This document shows, in pieces, positions 1 to 5,009 of a stretch of DNA of 5,009 bases. The translations under genes and the position numbers were made by a program. The notes beneath the pieces are model-generated. The model saw nothing but the letters and a program-made list of their open reading frames with translations. It was not told the DNA's origin and ran no database searches. Source of the DNA: Paracoccus sp. (in: a-proteobacteria) (GTDB lineage: Bacteria > Pseudomonadota > Alphaproteobacteria > Rhodobacterales > Rhodobacteraceae); contig JAGPGI010000240.1 of NCBI GenBank assembly GCA_018056045.1, positions 1 to 5,009 on the forward strand, read 5' to 3'. Position 1 is the stretch's first letter. The number at the start of each line of letters is the position of its first letter.

Positions 1-2
1 TC

Positions 3-533
3 GCGGGGGTTCTGTGGCTGCTGGCGGGGACACTGAGCCTTGGCGTGTCCTTCGTCTATGCCCGCCGCTTTCTGATGCCGCTGAAACTGCCGGCGCTGAC
101 GCTGGCGGCATGGCAGACCGGGCTTGCCGTGCTGACCCTGCTGGCGCTGACGGATTTCGACGGCATCGGCGCCATCGCGACGGACATGCATGCCCTGTCG
201 GGCGTGATCATCGGACTGGGCGTGTTGGGAACCGGCGGCGCCTTCCTGATCTATTATTACATCATCGGCAGCCTTGGGCCGGTCCTGGCATCCGGGGCCA
301 CCTATATCGCCCCGGTGGTCGCCGTGATCATCGGAGCCGTGGTGGACGAGACCATCACCTGGGTCGAAATTCTTGCCCTGACGCTGATCCTTGGCGGTGT
401 CGTCCTGATCCAGACCGGGCGGCAGAGCGGGCGACCGGCGCCATCGCCCCGGCCGTCACCGCTGCCCCGTCCCGGTCGCCTCAGATCGAGATATTCGAGG
501 CCCCGCCATCCAGCAGAATGTTCTGCCCGATGA
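3..533 (+). CDS. EamA/DMT-family membrane transporter, C-terminal half (5' end outside window)
   Basis: This is the C-terminal 176 residues of an inner-membrane permease of the drug/metabolite transporter (EamA) superfamily. The reading frame is open from the left edge, so the true start lies outside the window. Five hydrophobic segments can be seen, at about residues 1-24, 29-52, 63-90, 94-115 and 118-140 of the visible part. They match the second EamA repeat of a ten-helix protein. The last helices contain typical small-residue-rich packing (YIAPVVAVIIGAVV, then LALTLILGGVVLIQTGR). The substrate cannot be told from this fragment; family members export amino acids, metabolites or drugs. The odd part is a tail of about 38 residues after the last helix, rich in Pro, Arg and Ser, which runs through an inverted repeat and then antisense to the end of the SDR gene. 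The membrane-family assignment is confident. Whether the tail is native or the product of a frameshift is not known. Confidence 0.85.
   Translation, partial: AGVLWLLAGTLSLGVSFVYARRFLMPLKLPALTLAAWQTGLAVLTLLALTDFDGIGAIATDMHALSGVIIGLGVLGTGGAFLIYYYIIGSLGPVLASGATYIAPVVAVIIGAVVDETITWVEILALTLILGGVVLIQTGRQSGRPAPSPRPSPLPRPGRLRSRYSRPRHPAECSAR
430..480. terminator. 9-bp inverted repeat between convergent genes, possible bidirectional terminator or 3' stabiliser
   Basis: The arms GGCGACCGG (430-438) and CCGGTCGCC (472-480) are perfect reverse complements separated by 33 bases. The right arm directly abuts the stop codon of the minus-strand SDR gene (481-483). The repeat therefore begins exactly where that transcript's 3' untranslated region begins. 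For the plus strand it lies inside the Pro/Arg-rich tail of the transporter. The intervening bases can form a smaller hairpin (GGCG ccat CGCC, 437-448), which competes for two bases of the left arm. There is no T-run on either side, so this is not a classical intrinsic terminator. A role in 3'-end protection or in limiting read-through is inference. Confidence 0.35.
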
Positions 534-1263
534 TGAAGCGCGCATGCTGGCTGCACAAAAAGGCGCAGGTGGCACCGAAATCCTCGGCGGTGCCATAGCT
601 GTGGGTCGGGATGGTCTGCTCGCGGCGGTGGCGGGCCTCCTCGACGCTGATGCCCTCGGCCTTCGAGACGCCCAGATCCAGACTGCCGGCACGGTCGGTC
701 GCGTGGATGCCGGGCAGCAGGTTGTTCACCACCACGCCCGAGGCCGCCACCTGCCGCGACATGCCGGCGACAAAGCCGGTCAGCCCGGCGCGGGCAGTGT
801 TCGACAGGCCCAGAATGGCGATCGGCGTGCGCACCGATTGCGAGGTGATATTGACGACCCGGCCCCAGCCGCGCTCCATCATCCCCGGCACCAGGGCCTG
901 CATCAGCGCGACGGCGGTCAGCATATTGGCGTCGATGGCCTTGATGAAATCGTCGCGGCTCCAGTCGGTCCATTTGCCGGGGGGCGGGCCGCCCGCGTTG
1001 TTGACCAGAATATCGGCCTGACCGCCCAGAGCCGCCAGCACCTCGGCACGGCCCGCCTCGGTGGTGATGTCGGCCGCGACCGGGATGACCTTGACGCCGT
1101 ATTTCGCCGCGATCTCGGCGGCGATGGCATTCAGCGCCTCAGTGCCGCGGGCGTTGATGACCAGATCGACGCCGGCCTCGGCCAATGCCTCGGCGCAGCC
1201 GCGCCCCAGCCCCTTGGAGCCGGCGCAGACCAGCCCCGTCTTGCCCCTGATACCCAGATCCAT
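481..1263 (-). CDS. SDR-family oxidoreductase with atypical active site
   Basis: This 260-residue protein has the length and layout of a classical, FabG-like short-chain dehydrogenase/reductase: a cytosolic Rossmann-fold enzyme using NAD(P)H. The nucleotide-binding loop is CAGSKGLG (13-20), a variant of TGxxxGxG with Ala for the first Gly. Also visible are an acidic AAD stretch (63-65), the NNAG motif (88-91), Asn113 in the helix that usually holds the catalytic Asn, and the catalytic-type Ser141 in NITS. The C-terminus ends with the usual GQNILLDGG strand (247-255). Where YxxxK should be, the sequence is LSNTARAGL (153-161), so the Tyr and Lys positions are occupied by Ser154 and Arg158. Divergent FabG-like SDRs with an LSNxxRxGL motif are known to me, so this may define a subfamily rather than a decayed gene. 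The substrate is unknown. A strong ribosome-binding site (AAAGGGGA) five bases upstream supports this start. The gene lies 60 bases after the 112-residue gene and is probably the last of the operon. Confidence 0.88.
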   Translation of the reverse strand: MDLGIRGKTGLVCAGSKGLGRGCAEALAEAGVDLVINARGTEALNAIAAEIAAKYGVKVIPVAADITTEAGRAEVLAALGGQADILVNNAGGPPPGKWTDWSRDDFIKAIDANMLTAVALMQALVPGMMERGWGRVVNITSQSVRTPIAILGLSNTARAGLTGFVAGMSRQVAASGVVVNNLLPGIHATDRAGSLDLGVSKAEGISVEEARHRREQTIPTHSYGTAEDFGATCAFLCSQHARFIIGQNILLDGGASNISI

Positions 1264-1268
1264 GCGCG

Positions 1269-1276
1269 TCCCCTTT
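1269..1276 (-). promoter_or_regulatory. Strong ribosome-binding site for the SDR gene
   Basis: The minus strand reads AAAGGGGA, followed by five bases and then the ATG at 1263. It is the best Shine-Dalgarno-like sequence in the window and fixes the SDR start. It contrasts with the weak sites of the tightly coupled genes upstream, which suggests that SDR translation starts independently. Confidence 0.6.
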
Positions 1277-1285
1277 GCTGATTGG

Positions 1286-1314
1286 TCGGCGCAGGGAAAC
1301 CCGACCCGCGCCGA
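1286..1314 (-). other. Intercistronic hairpin between the 112-residue gene and the SDR gene
   Basis: The arms TCGGCGC (1286-1292) and GCGCCGA (1308-1314) are perfect reverse complements with a 15-base loop. An inner GGG/CCC pairing could extend the stem with one bulge. It fills about half of the 60-base intercistronic gap. No T-run follows it on the minus strand, so it is more likely an RNA-processing or stability element, or chance in GC-rich DNA, than a terminator. The SDR ribosome-binding site lies just downstream of it. Confidence 0.3.
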
Positions 1315-1323
1315 TTGTCCAGT

Positions 1324-1662
1324 TCAGAAGCAGAGGATCTCAGCCTCGGCCTCGGCCCGGCGATAGCTGGCGACCATCTCGCTGACCTCGATGCCCTGAC
1401 GGAACATGCCGGTGCGCTCGCCCGAGGTCTGGCGCATGCGCAGCACGGTCTCGGCGCGGACATAATCGTCATAGGGCAGGATTTCGGCGATCTGGTCGAT
1501 GGCGCAGGAACAGCGGTCCAGCATCTCGCGCGTCTGGCCATTGGTCGCCATGCAGACAAAAACGTAATCGGCCCGGGCATTGGTCGGATAGTCATTGACC
1601 ACCTGCGCCCCGGCGGAGCCGGCCCAGATCGCAAGCGCTGCGGCGGTTGCGATGCGGGTCAT
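1324..1662 (-). CDS. Small exported protein with four cysteines, function unknown
   Basis: This is a 112-residue protein I cannot name. Residues 1-19 form a Sec-type signal peptide (MTR, a hydrophobic AATAAALAIWAG stretch, then the cleavage-like SAGA|Q), so the mature protein of about 93 residues should be periplasmic. Cysteines are at 37, 51, 53 and 111 (FVCM, DRCSCAID, EILCF). The C-x13-C-x-C pattern suggests disulfides or a metal/cofactor site, but there is no CxxCH heme motif and no thioredoxin-type CxxC. The rest is mostly helical and charged, with an LPYDDY segment (62-67), MRQTSGERTG (76-85) and a C-terminal Arg/Glu/Ala-rich helix. Its ATG overlaps the stop of the preceding 205-residue gene in an ATGA, so translation is probably coupled and the two proteins may act together. 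Existence of the gene is well supported by the signal peptide and coupling. The function is open. Confidence 0.8.
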   Translation of the reverse strand: MTRIATAAALAIWAGSAGAQVVNDYPTNARADYVFVCMATNGQTREMLDRCSCAIDQIAEILPYDDYVRAETVLRMRQTSGERTGMFRQGIEVSEMVASYRRAEAEAEILCF

Positions 1663-2276
1663 TTCAGCACCATCTCGCTGCGATAGGCGGGACGCTCGCC
1701 GGCCAGAGCGCCGGTTTCGGCCAGCATCCGCCGGATCGGGCCGGCGGGATCATCCAGCGAAAAGCGCAGGGTCAGGCTGTCAAAGCCATGCATGCGGTCG
1801 CGGCTGGGATCATTGGCAAAGGGGCGAAAGCTTGCCACCCGCTGGCCGTCCTGCTCGGCCACCTCGCCGCCCCGGAACAGCGCGTCCTTCAGCCGATTGC
1901 GGATATAGAACGGGCTGCCGCCGGTCAGCGCGGCCATGTCGCGTGTCACCGTTTCCAGAAAGAACGTCAGCGCCGGATCCCCGCCCGAGACCGGGAACGG
2001 CCCGATCTTGCGATTGATGCGTGCCGTCGCCTCTTCCAGTTGCAGGACCGGCTTGCCATCCGACGGATCGACGATCTGGCGCAGGGTGATCGTGCCCTCG
2101 CCCAGGGCAGCAAAGCCTTCGACCTCGGGGCCCTGCTGGCTGATCGTCCACACCACCGGCGCGGCGGAGATGTCCCACGGCCCGCGCTCGGCAAAGACCA
2201 GATCGCCTGCCTCACCGGCAAGGGCCGGGGGCGCCAGAACCAGCCCGATCAGGGCAAAAATGCGTAACATCTTCAT
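1659..2276 (-). CDS. Exported protein of unknown function, 205 residues
   Basis: I do not recognise this family. With the start at 2276 the protein opens with a clear signal peptide (MKMLRIF, hydrophobic core ALIGLVLAPP, cleavage-like ALA|GEAG after residue 20), so the mature protein of about 185 residues should be periplasmic. No lipobox and no cysteine are present. The mature part alternates short predicted beta strands (VVWTISQQ 41-48, GTITLRQIV 61-69, LTLRFSLDD 168-176) with a central helical region (TFFLETVTRDMAAL 104-117, then YIRNRLKDALF 124-134). This could be a small beta-rich binding fold, but that is a guess. An AGGGA motif nine bases upstream favours the ATG at 2276. An ATG at 2285 would sit directly on that motif, and a longer open frame reaching 2546 would bury the signal peptide and overlap the kinase gene. 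The stop overlaps the next gene's ATG by four bases, pairing this protein with the small cysteine protein. Confidence 0.8.
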   Translation of the reverse strand: MKMLRIFALIGLVLAPPALAGEAGDLVFAERGPWDISAAPVVWTISQQGPEVEGFAALGEGTITLRQIVDPSDGKPVLQLEEATARINRKIGPFPVSGGDPALTFFLETVTRDMAALTGGSPFYIRNRLKDALFRGGEVAEQDGQRVASFRPFANDPSRDRMHGFDSLTLRFSLDDPAGPIRRMLAETGALAGERPAYRSEMVLK

Positions 2277-2355
2277 CCGTTCCATTCCCTGCCCGCAGAT
2301 TGCCCGCGCCCGTCCGGGGGTGAAAGCCCCAAGGGGGCGGCATCGTCCTTTGGTC
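2277..2355 (-). other. 79-base gap between the kinase gene and the 205-residue gene
   Basis: This is the largest gap in the minus-strand array. It holds the ribosome-binding motif AGGGA (2286-2290) for the downstream gene and a run of alternating C- and G-blocks (about 2315-2340) that can form several short competing 4-bp stems. No T-run follows and no convincing promoter boxes are visible. A weak internal promoter or processing site here cannot be excluded, so the genes downstream may be partly separate from the kinase operon. Confidence 0.4.
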
Positions 2356-3684
2356 CTAGGCGAGGATTCGCTGCAGGACCAATTGCAACTCCTCGGGGCG
2401 GATCGGCTTTTCCAGCATCGGCACGCCCAGTTCCAGACTGGCGCGACTGATTTCGGGATCGCGCCGCGCCGAGACGAGGATCGCCGGCACCGCCTGCCCC
2501 GCCGCCGCGCGCAGGGCCCGGATCGCCTGCAGGCCGGTATCGTCATTGTCGAGGTTGTAATCGGCGATCACCGCATCCGGAGGCTCGTCGCCCATCACCG
2601 CCAGCGCCTCGGCGGTCCCGCCCGAGACCCGCACCACCATGCCCAGACGTTCACGCAACATCAGCTGATAGGCCAGCCGCATGGCGTCGTCATTCTCGAT
2701 CACCAGCGCCACCCGGCCGCGCAGCGACGGCCCCGGCAGCACGGCATCGGGGCGCGGCGAGGCGACGCCGGCCGCGACCAGCGGCAGGCTGATGCGAAAC
2801 GCCGTGCCCCGCCCCGGTTCGCTGTCCAGCGCGATCGCGTGACCCAGCTTGGCGCAGGCGCGGCGCACGATGGACAGGCCCAGCCCCATGCCCGGCGCCC
2901 CGCCCTCGCGGCCGATGCGCTGGAATTCGTCGAAGATGCGCGAACGGTCGGCGGGCGCGATGCCGACGCCGGTATCCAGCACGTCCAGCCATGCCCGGTC
3001 GCCGCGCCGGCGCACGCCGACCAGAACCCCGCCCCGGTCGGTGTATTTGATTGCGTTCGAGACCAGATTCTGCGCGATCCGGCGCAGAAACACCGGGTCG
3101 CTTTCCACCACCACCGAGGTCGGCGCGAACGAGAGCTTCAGCCCCTTGGCCTCGGCCAGAGGTGCATATTCCACCCCCAGACGGCTGAAAAGCTGCGCCA
3201 GCTCGACCGGCTTGCGCTGGAATTCGATGCGCTGGCTGTCCAGCCGGGCGATGTCCAGCACCGCATGCATCAGTTCCTCGACCGATTCGAATGCGCCGGA
3301 CAGGCGCTGGGTCAGCTCGGACTGGAACGGGTCCAGCTGGGTGTCGCGCAGCGCCGCGAGAAACAGCTTGGCGGCGGAAAGCGGCTGCAGCAGGTCATGG
3401 CTGGCGGCGCGCAGGAACCGGGTCTTGGAGCGGTTCGCCTCTTCGGCGGCGGCGCGGGTCACGGCCAGTTCGCGGTTGCGCTCGGACAGATCGGCCAGCA
3501 CCTGCTCAAGCTCGCGGGTGCGGGCCAGAACCTCTTGCTCCAGCGCCACGGCGGCCTGAAACATCGACCAGGCCGAGCCACGGGTTTCCTCAAGCCGGCC
3601 GACGCGTTCGGCCAGCACATCGGTGATCCGGGTCAGCTTCTCGACCCGGCGGCCATCGCTTTCATCGCCGCGCAGAAACACCAT
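2356..3684 (-). CDS. Soluble hybrid sensor histidine kinase (NahK/ErcS'-like) with C-terminal receiver
   Basis: This 442-residue cytosolic kinase autophosphorylates on His and carries its own receiver. Residues about 12-88 are charged and heptad-like (coiled coil), with no transmembrane helix and no recognisable PAS or other sensor domain. The dimerisation/phosphoacceptor domain has SHDLLQPL with His96. The ATPase domain shows the N-box (QNLVSNAIKYT, Asn206 and Asn210), G1 box (DTGVGIA, Asp237), F-box (FDEFQRI, 251-257) and G2 box (GMGLGLS, 265-271). A receiver covers about 324-442: acidic pocket IENDD (329-333), phosphoacceptor Asp375 in IADYNL, Ser405 and Lys426 in EKPIRP. The SHDLLQPLSAAKLF motif and this domain order recall Pseudomonas NahK/ErcS'-type kinases, which are longer and have PAS domains. 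The gene starts 4 bases after the FIST gene stop, so the FIST protein probably supplies the sensory input. Likely partners are the LuxR-type regulator at the right edge or a phosphotransfer protein elsewhere. Ribosome-binding site is weak (GGCGGG), consistent with coupling. Confidence 0.9.
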   Translation of the reverse strand: MVFLRGDESDGRRVEKLTRITDVLAERVGRLEETRGSAWSMFQAAVALEQEVLARTRELEQVLADLSERNRELAVTRAAAEEANRSKTRFLRAASHDLLQPLSAAKLFLAALRDTQLDPFQSELTQRLSGAFESVEELMHAVLDIARLDSQRIEFQRKPVELAQLFSRLGVEYAPLAEAKGLKLSFAPTSVVVESDPVFLRRIAQNLVSNAIKYTDRGGVLVGVRRRGDRAWLDVLDTGVGIAPADRSRIFDEFQRIGREGGAPGMGLGLSIVRRACAKLGHAIALDSEPGRGTAFRISLPLVAAGVASPRPDAVLPGPSLRGRVALVIENDDAMRLAYQLMLRERLGMVVRVSGGTAEALAVMGDEPPDAVIADYNLDNDDTGLQAIRALRAAAGQAVPAILVSARRDPEISRASLELGVPMLEKPIRPEELQLVLQRILA

Positions 3685-3688
3685 CGGA

Positions 3689-4861
3689 TCAGCCCGCCAC
3701 CGGCGGCATCAGCGCCATGCCGACAAAGGTCTGGTTGACATGCATGCCGCCATGCTGCTCGCCATAGGTGTTGAACCCGGCGACGCGATAGCGCGCCAGA
3801 AGCCGCGACATCTGCCCGGCCATGCCCGCGCGCTCAAGCGCGAGGCGGCGCAGGATGCAGTCAAAGCCCAGCACCATCAGCGGCCGCTGCGGCAGCGCGT
3901 CCAGCGCCTCGGCAAAGCCGCGCGTCATGTCCATGGCCCGGCCGACGGTCAGGATATTGCCAGCCTCGATCCCCGACAAAAGCTGCAAGCCGCCCTCAGG
4001 CGTCACGGCGCGGATAGCGCGGACATGGTCGCGCCGCCCTGCCCGCAGCAGCAGCGGGTGGCGGGCGAATTCGGTGGGGGTCAGCGCGCTTTCGGGAATG
4101 CCCGCCAGCCGGGCATATTCCTGCGCGGCGGGTTCGGCGTTCAGTTCCAGAATGATGCGGTTTGGCGGATCGGCGGCGGTCACCACGGCGCGCCGCGCGG
4201 TCGGGCTGAAATGCGAAAATGACAGCTCAGCCACCGCCAGATCGGTTTCCACCAGCAAAAACACCGCCGTGCCGGGATGGGCCTGACCGTCGACGACGAT
4301 CATGCTTTGCCCGAATTCAAGCCCCATGGCGGTCGAGGCGCCGATCACCGGCAGGCCCGGAATCGCCGCGTCGAGCGTTGCGGCCAGCACGTCCTCGTGG
4401 CGGGCCAGCGCATCCGCGAGCATCACCCCAAAGCAGGACCGCCGCAGATCGGGACGGAACTCGGCATGCAGCCGGCGCAGCATCCCCATCCAGGCCGAGA
4501 CCGGCACCTGCGCCTGATCGGTCAACACGCAGACGCCGACGCGGAAACTGCCGCCGGGAAAGCCAAGCGCCACCACCGTGTCCTGCGCATAGCCTTCGGG
4601 TCCGATCTCGCCGGCCGACGAGCAGCCGACGACGTGACAACCCGCACCCAGAGCTGCCTGCAGATCCGCGCCCAGCCCCGCGAGACCGGCGGCGGGCATT
4701 CCGAAAAGCAGCACCAGTGCCGGCGACAGCGGCGCCATGGCGGCGGCGATGCGGCCGACAATATCGGCCGCGCCGGCCGGCACCGTCATCGCCAGCGGCG
4801 CCACCGCCGCCCCGACGGGCACGGCGGACGCGGACTCTGGCTCGGGCCGGACGATGGTCAT
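3689..4861 (-). CDS. FIST-domain sensor protein, NosP-like (candidate nitric-oxide sensor)
   Basis: This 390-residue cytosolic protein contains FIST N (about 45-235) and FIST C (about 240-380) domains, the family's usual pairing and length. Hallmarks include GCSSAGEIGPEGY (79-91), a small-residue turn GASTAMGLEFG (174-184), HPLLLR (268-273), GFDCILRRL (332-340), GFNTYGEQ (362-369) and HVNQTFVG (374-381). FIST proteins are ligand-sensing partners of signalling proteins. The characterised member in Pseudomonas aeruginosa, NosP, binds heme and nitric oxide and controls its neighbour kinase NahK. The same gene order is seen here, with a NahK-type kinase 4 bases downstream. Several His residues (76, 132, 155, 195, 217, 268, 279, 370, 374) could be heme ligands, but which, if any, cannot be decided from sequence. 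The start ATG overlaps the stop of the upstream response regulator (ATGA) and has no clear ribosome-binding site, pointing to translational coupling. Met25 is a possible later start, because the first 25 residues are low-complexity and precede the domain. FIST assignment is firm; heme/NO binding is inference. Confidence 0.88.
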   Translation of the reverse strand: MTIVRPEPESASAVPVGAAVAPLAMTVPAGAADIVGRIAAAMAPLSPALVLLFGMPAAGLAGLGADLQAALGAGCHVVGCSSAGEIGPEGYAQDTVVALGFPGGSFRVGVCVLTDQAQVPVSAWMGMLRRLHAEFRPDLRRSCFGVMLADALARHEDVLAATLDAAIPGLPVIGASTAMGLEFGQSMIVVDGQAHPGTAVFLLVETDLAVAELSFSHFSPTARRAVVTAADPPNRIILELNAEPAAQEYARLAGIPESALTPTEFARHPLLLRAGRRDHVRAIRAVTPEGGLQLLSGIEAGNILTVGRAMDMTRGFAEALDALPQRPLMVLGFDCILRRLALERAGMAGQMSRLLARYRVAGFNTYGEQHGGMHVNQTFVGMALMPPVAG

Positions 4862-5009
4862 GCCGGCGCGAACAGCCTGACACTATTGGCCAAAAGCACC
4901 GCCTGCGTCCGGCGCCGGGCGTTGATCTTGGACATGATCGCGGTGATATGGGTCTTGACCGTGGCCTCGGCGATCGAGAGCTCGTAGCTGATTTCCTTGT
5001 TCGCCTTGC
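4858..5009 (-). CDS. LuxR/NarL-type response regulator, C-terminal fragment (5' end outside window)
   Basis: Only the last 49 residues are inside the window; the gene continues past the right edge. They read as the end of a LuxR-type helix-turn-helix: KANKEISYELSIAEATVKTH (1-20), with the scaffold and recognition helices, followed by ITAIMSKINARRRTQAV, the dimerisation helix typical of the family. The KEIxxxLxIxxxTVKxHxxxIxxKL-like spacing is intact. Such domains usually follow an N-terminal receiver in NarL-type regulators, which is not visible here. The stop codon overlaps the FIST gene's start by four bases, so the regulator, FIST sensor and hybrid kinase form one translationally coupled signalling unit. 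It is the natural candidate for the transcription factor controlled by the kinase. Target genes are unknown, though the operon itself could be one. Confidence 0.88.
   Translation of the reverse strand, partial: KANKEISYELSIAEATVKTHITAIMSKINARRRTQAVLLANSVRLFAPA

Noticed and set aside
2315..2340. Possible terminator after the kinase gene
   Set aside because: Only short 4-bp competing stems among C/G runs can be drawn, with no T-run. Not enough to call a terminator.
2277..2546. Upstream extension of the 205-residue exported protein to position 2546
   Set aside because: The extension would overlap the 3' end of the kinase gene, is Arg/Ser-rich shadow sequence, and would place the signal peptide internally. 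The ATG at 2276 has a suitable ribosome-binding motif.
2356..2700. Receiver acidic pocket with Asn (IENDD) as a sign of an inactive receiver
   Set aside because: Asn at one acidic position is, as I recall, common in this kinase family, and the phosphoacceptor Asp375, Ser405 and Lys426 are intact.
1936..3738. A 600-codon open frame on the plus strand opposite the kinase gene
   Set aside because: Long antisense frames are expected opposite genes in high-GC DNA. Its translation is His/Arg/Gln-rich low complexity with no domain, while the minus strand encodes a complete kinase with all motifs.
3623..4987. Plus-strand open frames opposite the FIST gene (for example 3623-4222 and 4277-4987)
   Set aside because: They are antisense to a well-supported FIST protein and their products are Arg/His/Gly-rich with no recognisable motif.
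1..5009. Mobile elements, CRISPR arrays, tRNA genes or phage features
   Set aside because: No direct repeat arrays, transposase-like frames, tRNA cloverleaf sequences or integrase motifs were seen on either strand.

Overview
The window is GC-rich and very gene-dense. It looks like chromosomal DNA from an alphaproteobacterium, probably a Rhodobacterales member such as Paracoccus. That guess rests on base composition, codon use and remembered protein families, not on a database search. There are no RNA genes, insertion sequences, CRISPR arrays or long repeats. Gaps between genes are all shorter than 80 bases.

Right to left, the minus strand carries one compact gene array, read from 5009 down to 481. 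It holds: (1) the C-terminal end of a LuxR/NarL-type response regulator; (2) a FIST-domain sensor resembling the nitric-oxide sensor NosP; (3) a soluble hybrid histidine kinase of the NahK/ErcS' type with a C-terminal receiver; (4) a 205-residue exported protein of unknown function; (5) a 112-residue exported protein with conserved-looking cysteines; and (6) a short-chain dehydrogenase/reductase (SDR) whose usual YxxxK active-site residues are replaced. Genes 1/2 and 4/5 overlap by four bases (ATGA), genes 2/3 are 4 bases apart, and the remaining gaps are 79 and 60 bases. This spacing suggests one operon, or two adjacent coupled units. Its promoter lies beyond the right edge.

On the plus strand at the left edge is the C-terminal half of an EamA/DMT-type membrane transporter. 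It converges on the SDR gene, and the two reading frames overlap tail to tail by 53 bases. A 9-bp inverted repeat lies directly beside the SDR stop codon.

Functional picture, by inference: the FIST protein senses a small ligand (nitric oxide via heme, if it is a true NosP) and modulates the kinase, which has no sensor domain of its own. The kinase then signals to the LuxR-type regulator encoded just upstream. The two exported proteins and the unusual SDR may be outputs or accessories of this circuit. Similar kinase/LuxR pairs control C1 (methanol/formaldehyde) or alcohol oxidation in related bacteria, so that is the main alternative to an NO/biofilm role.
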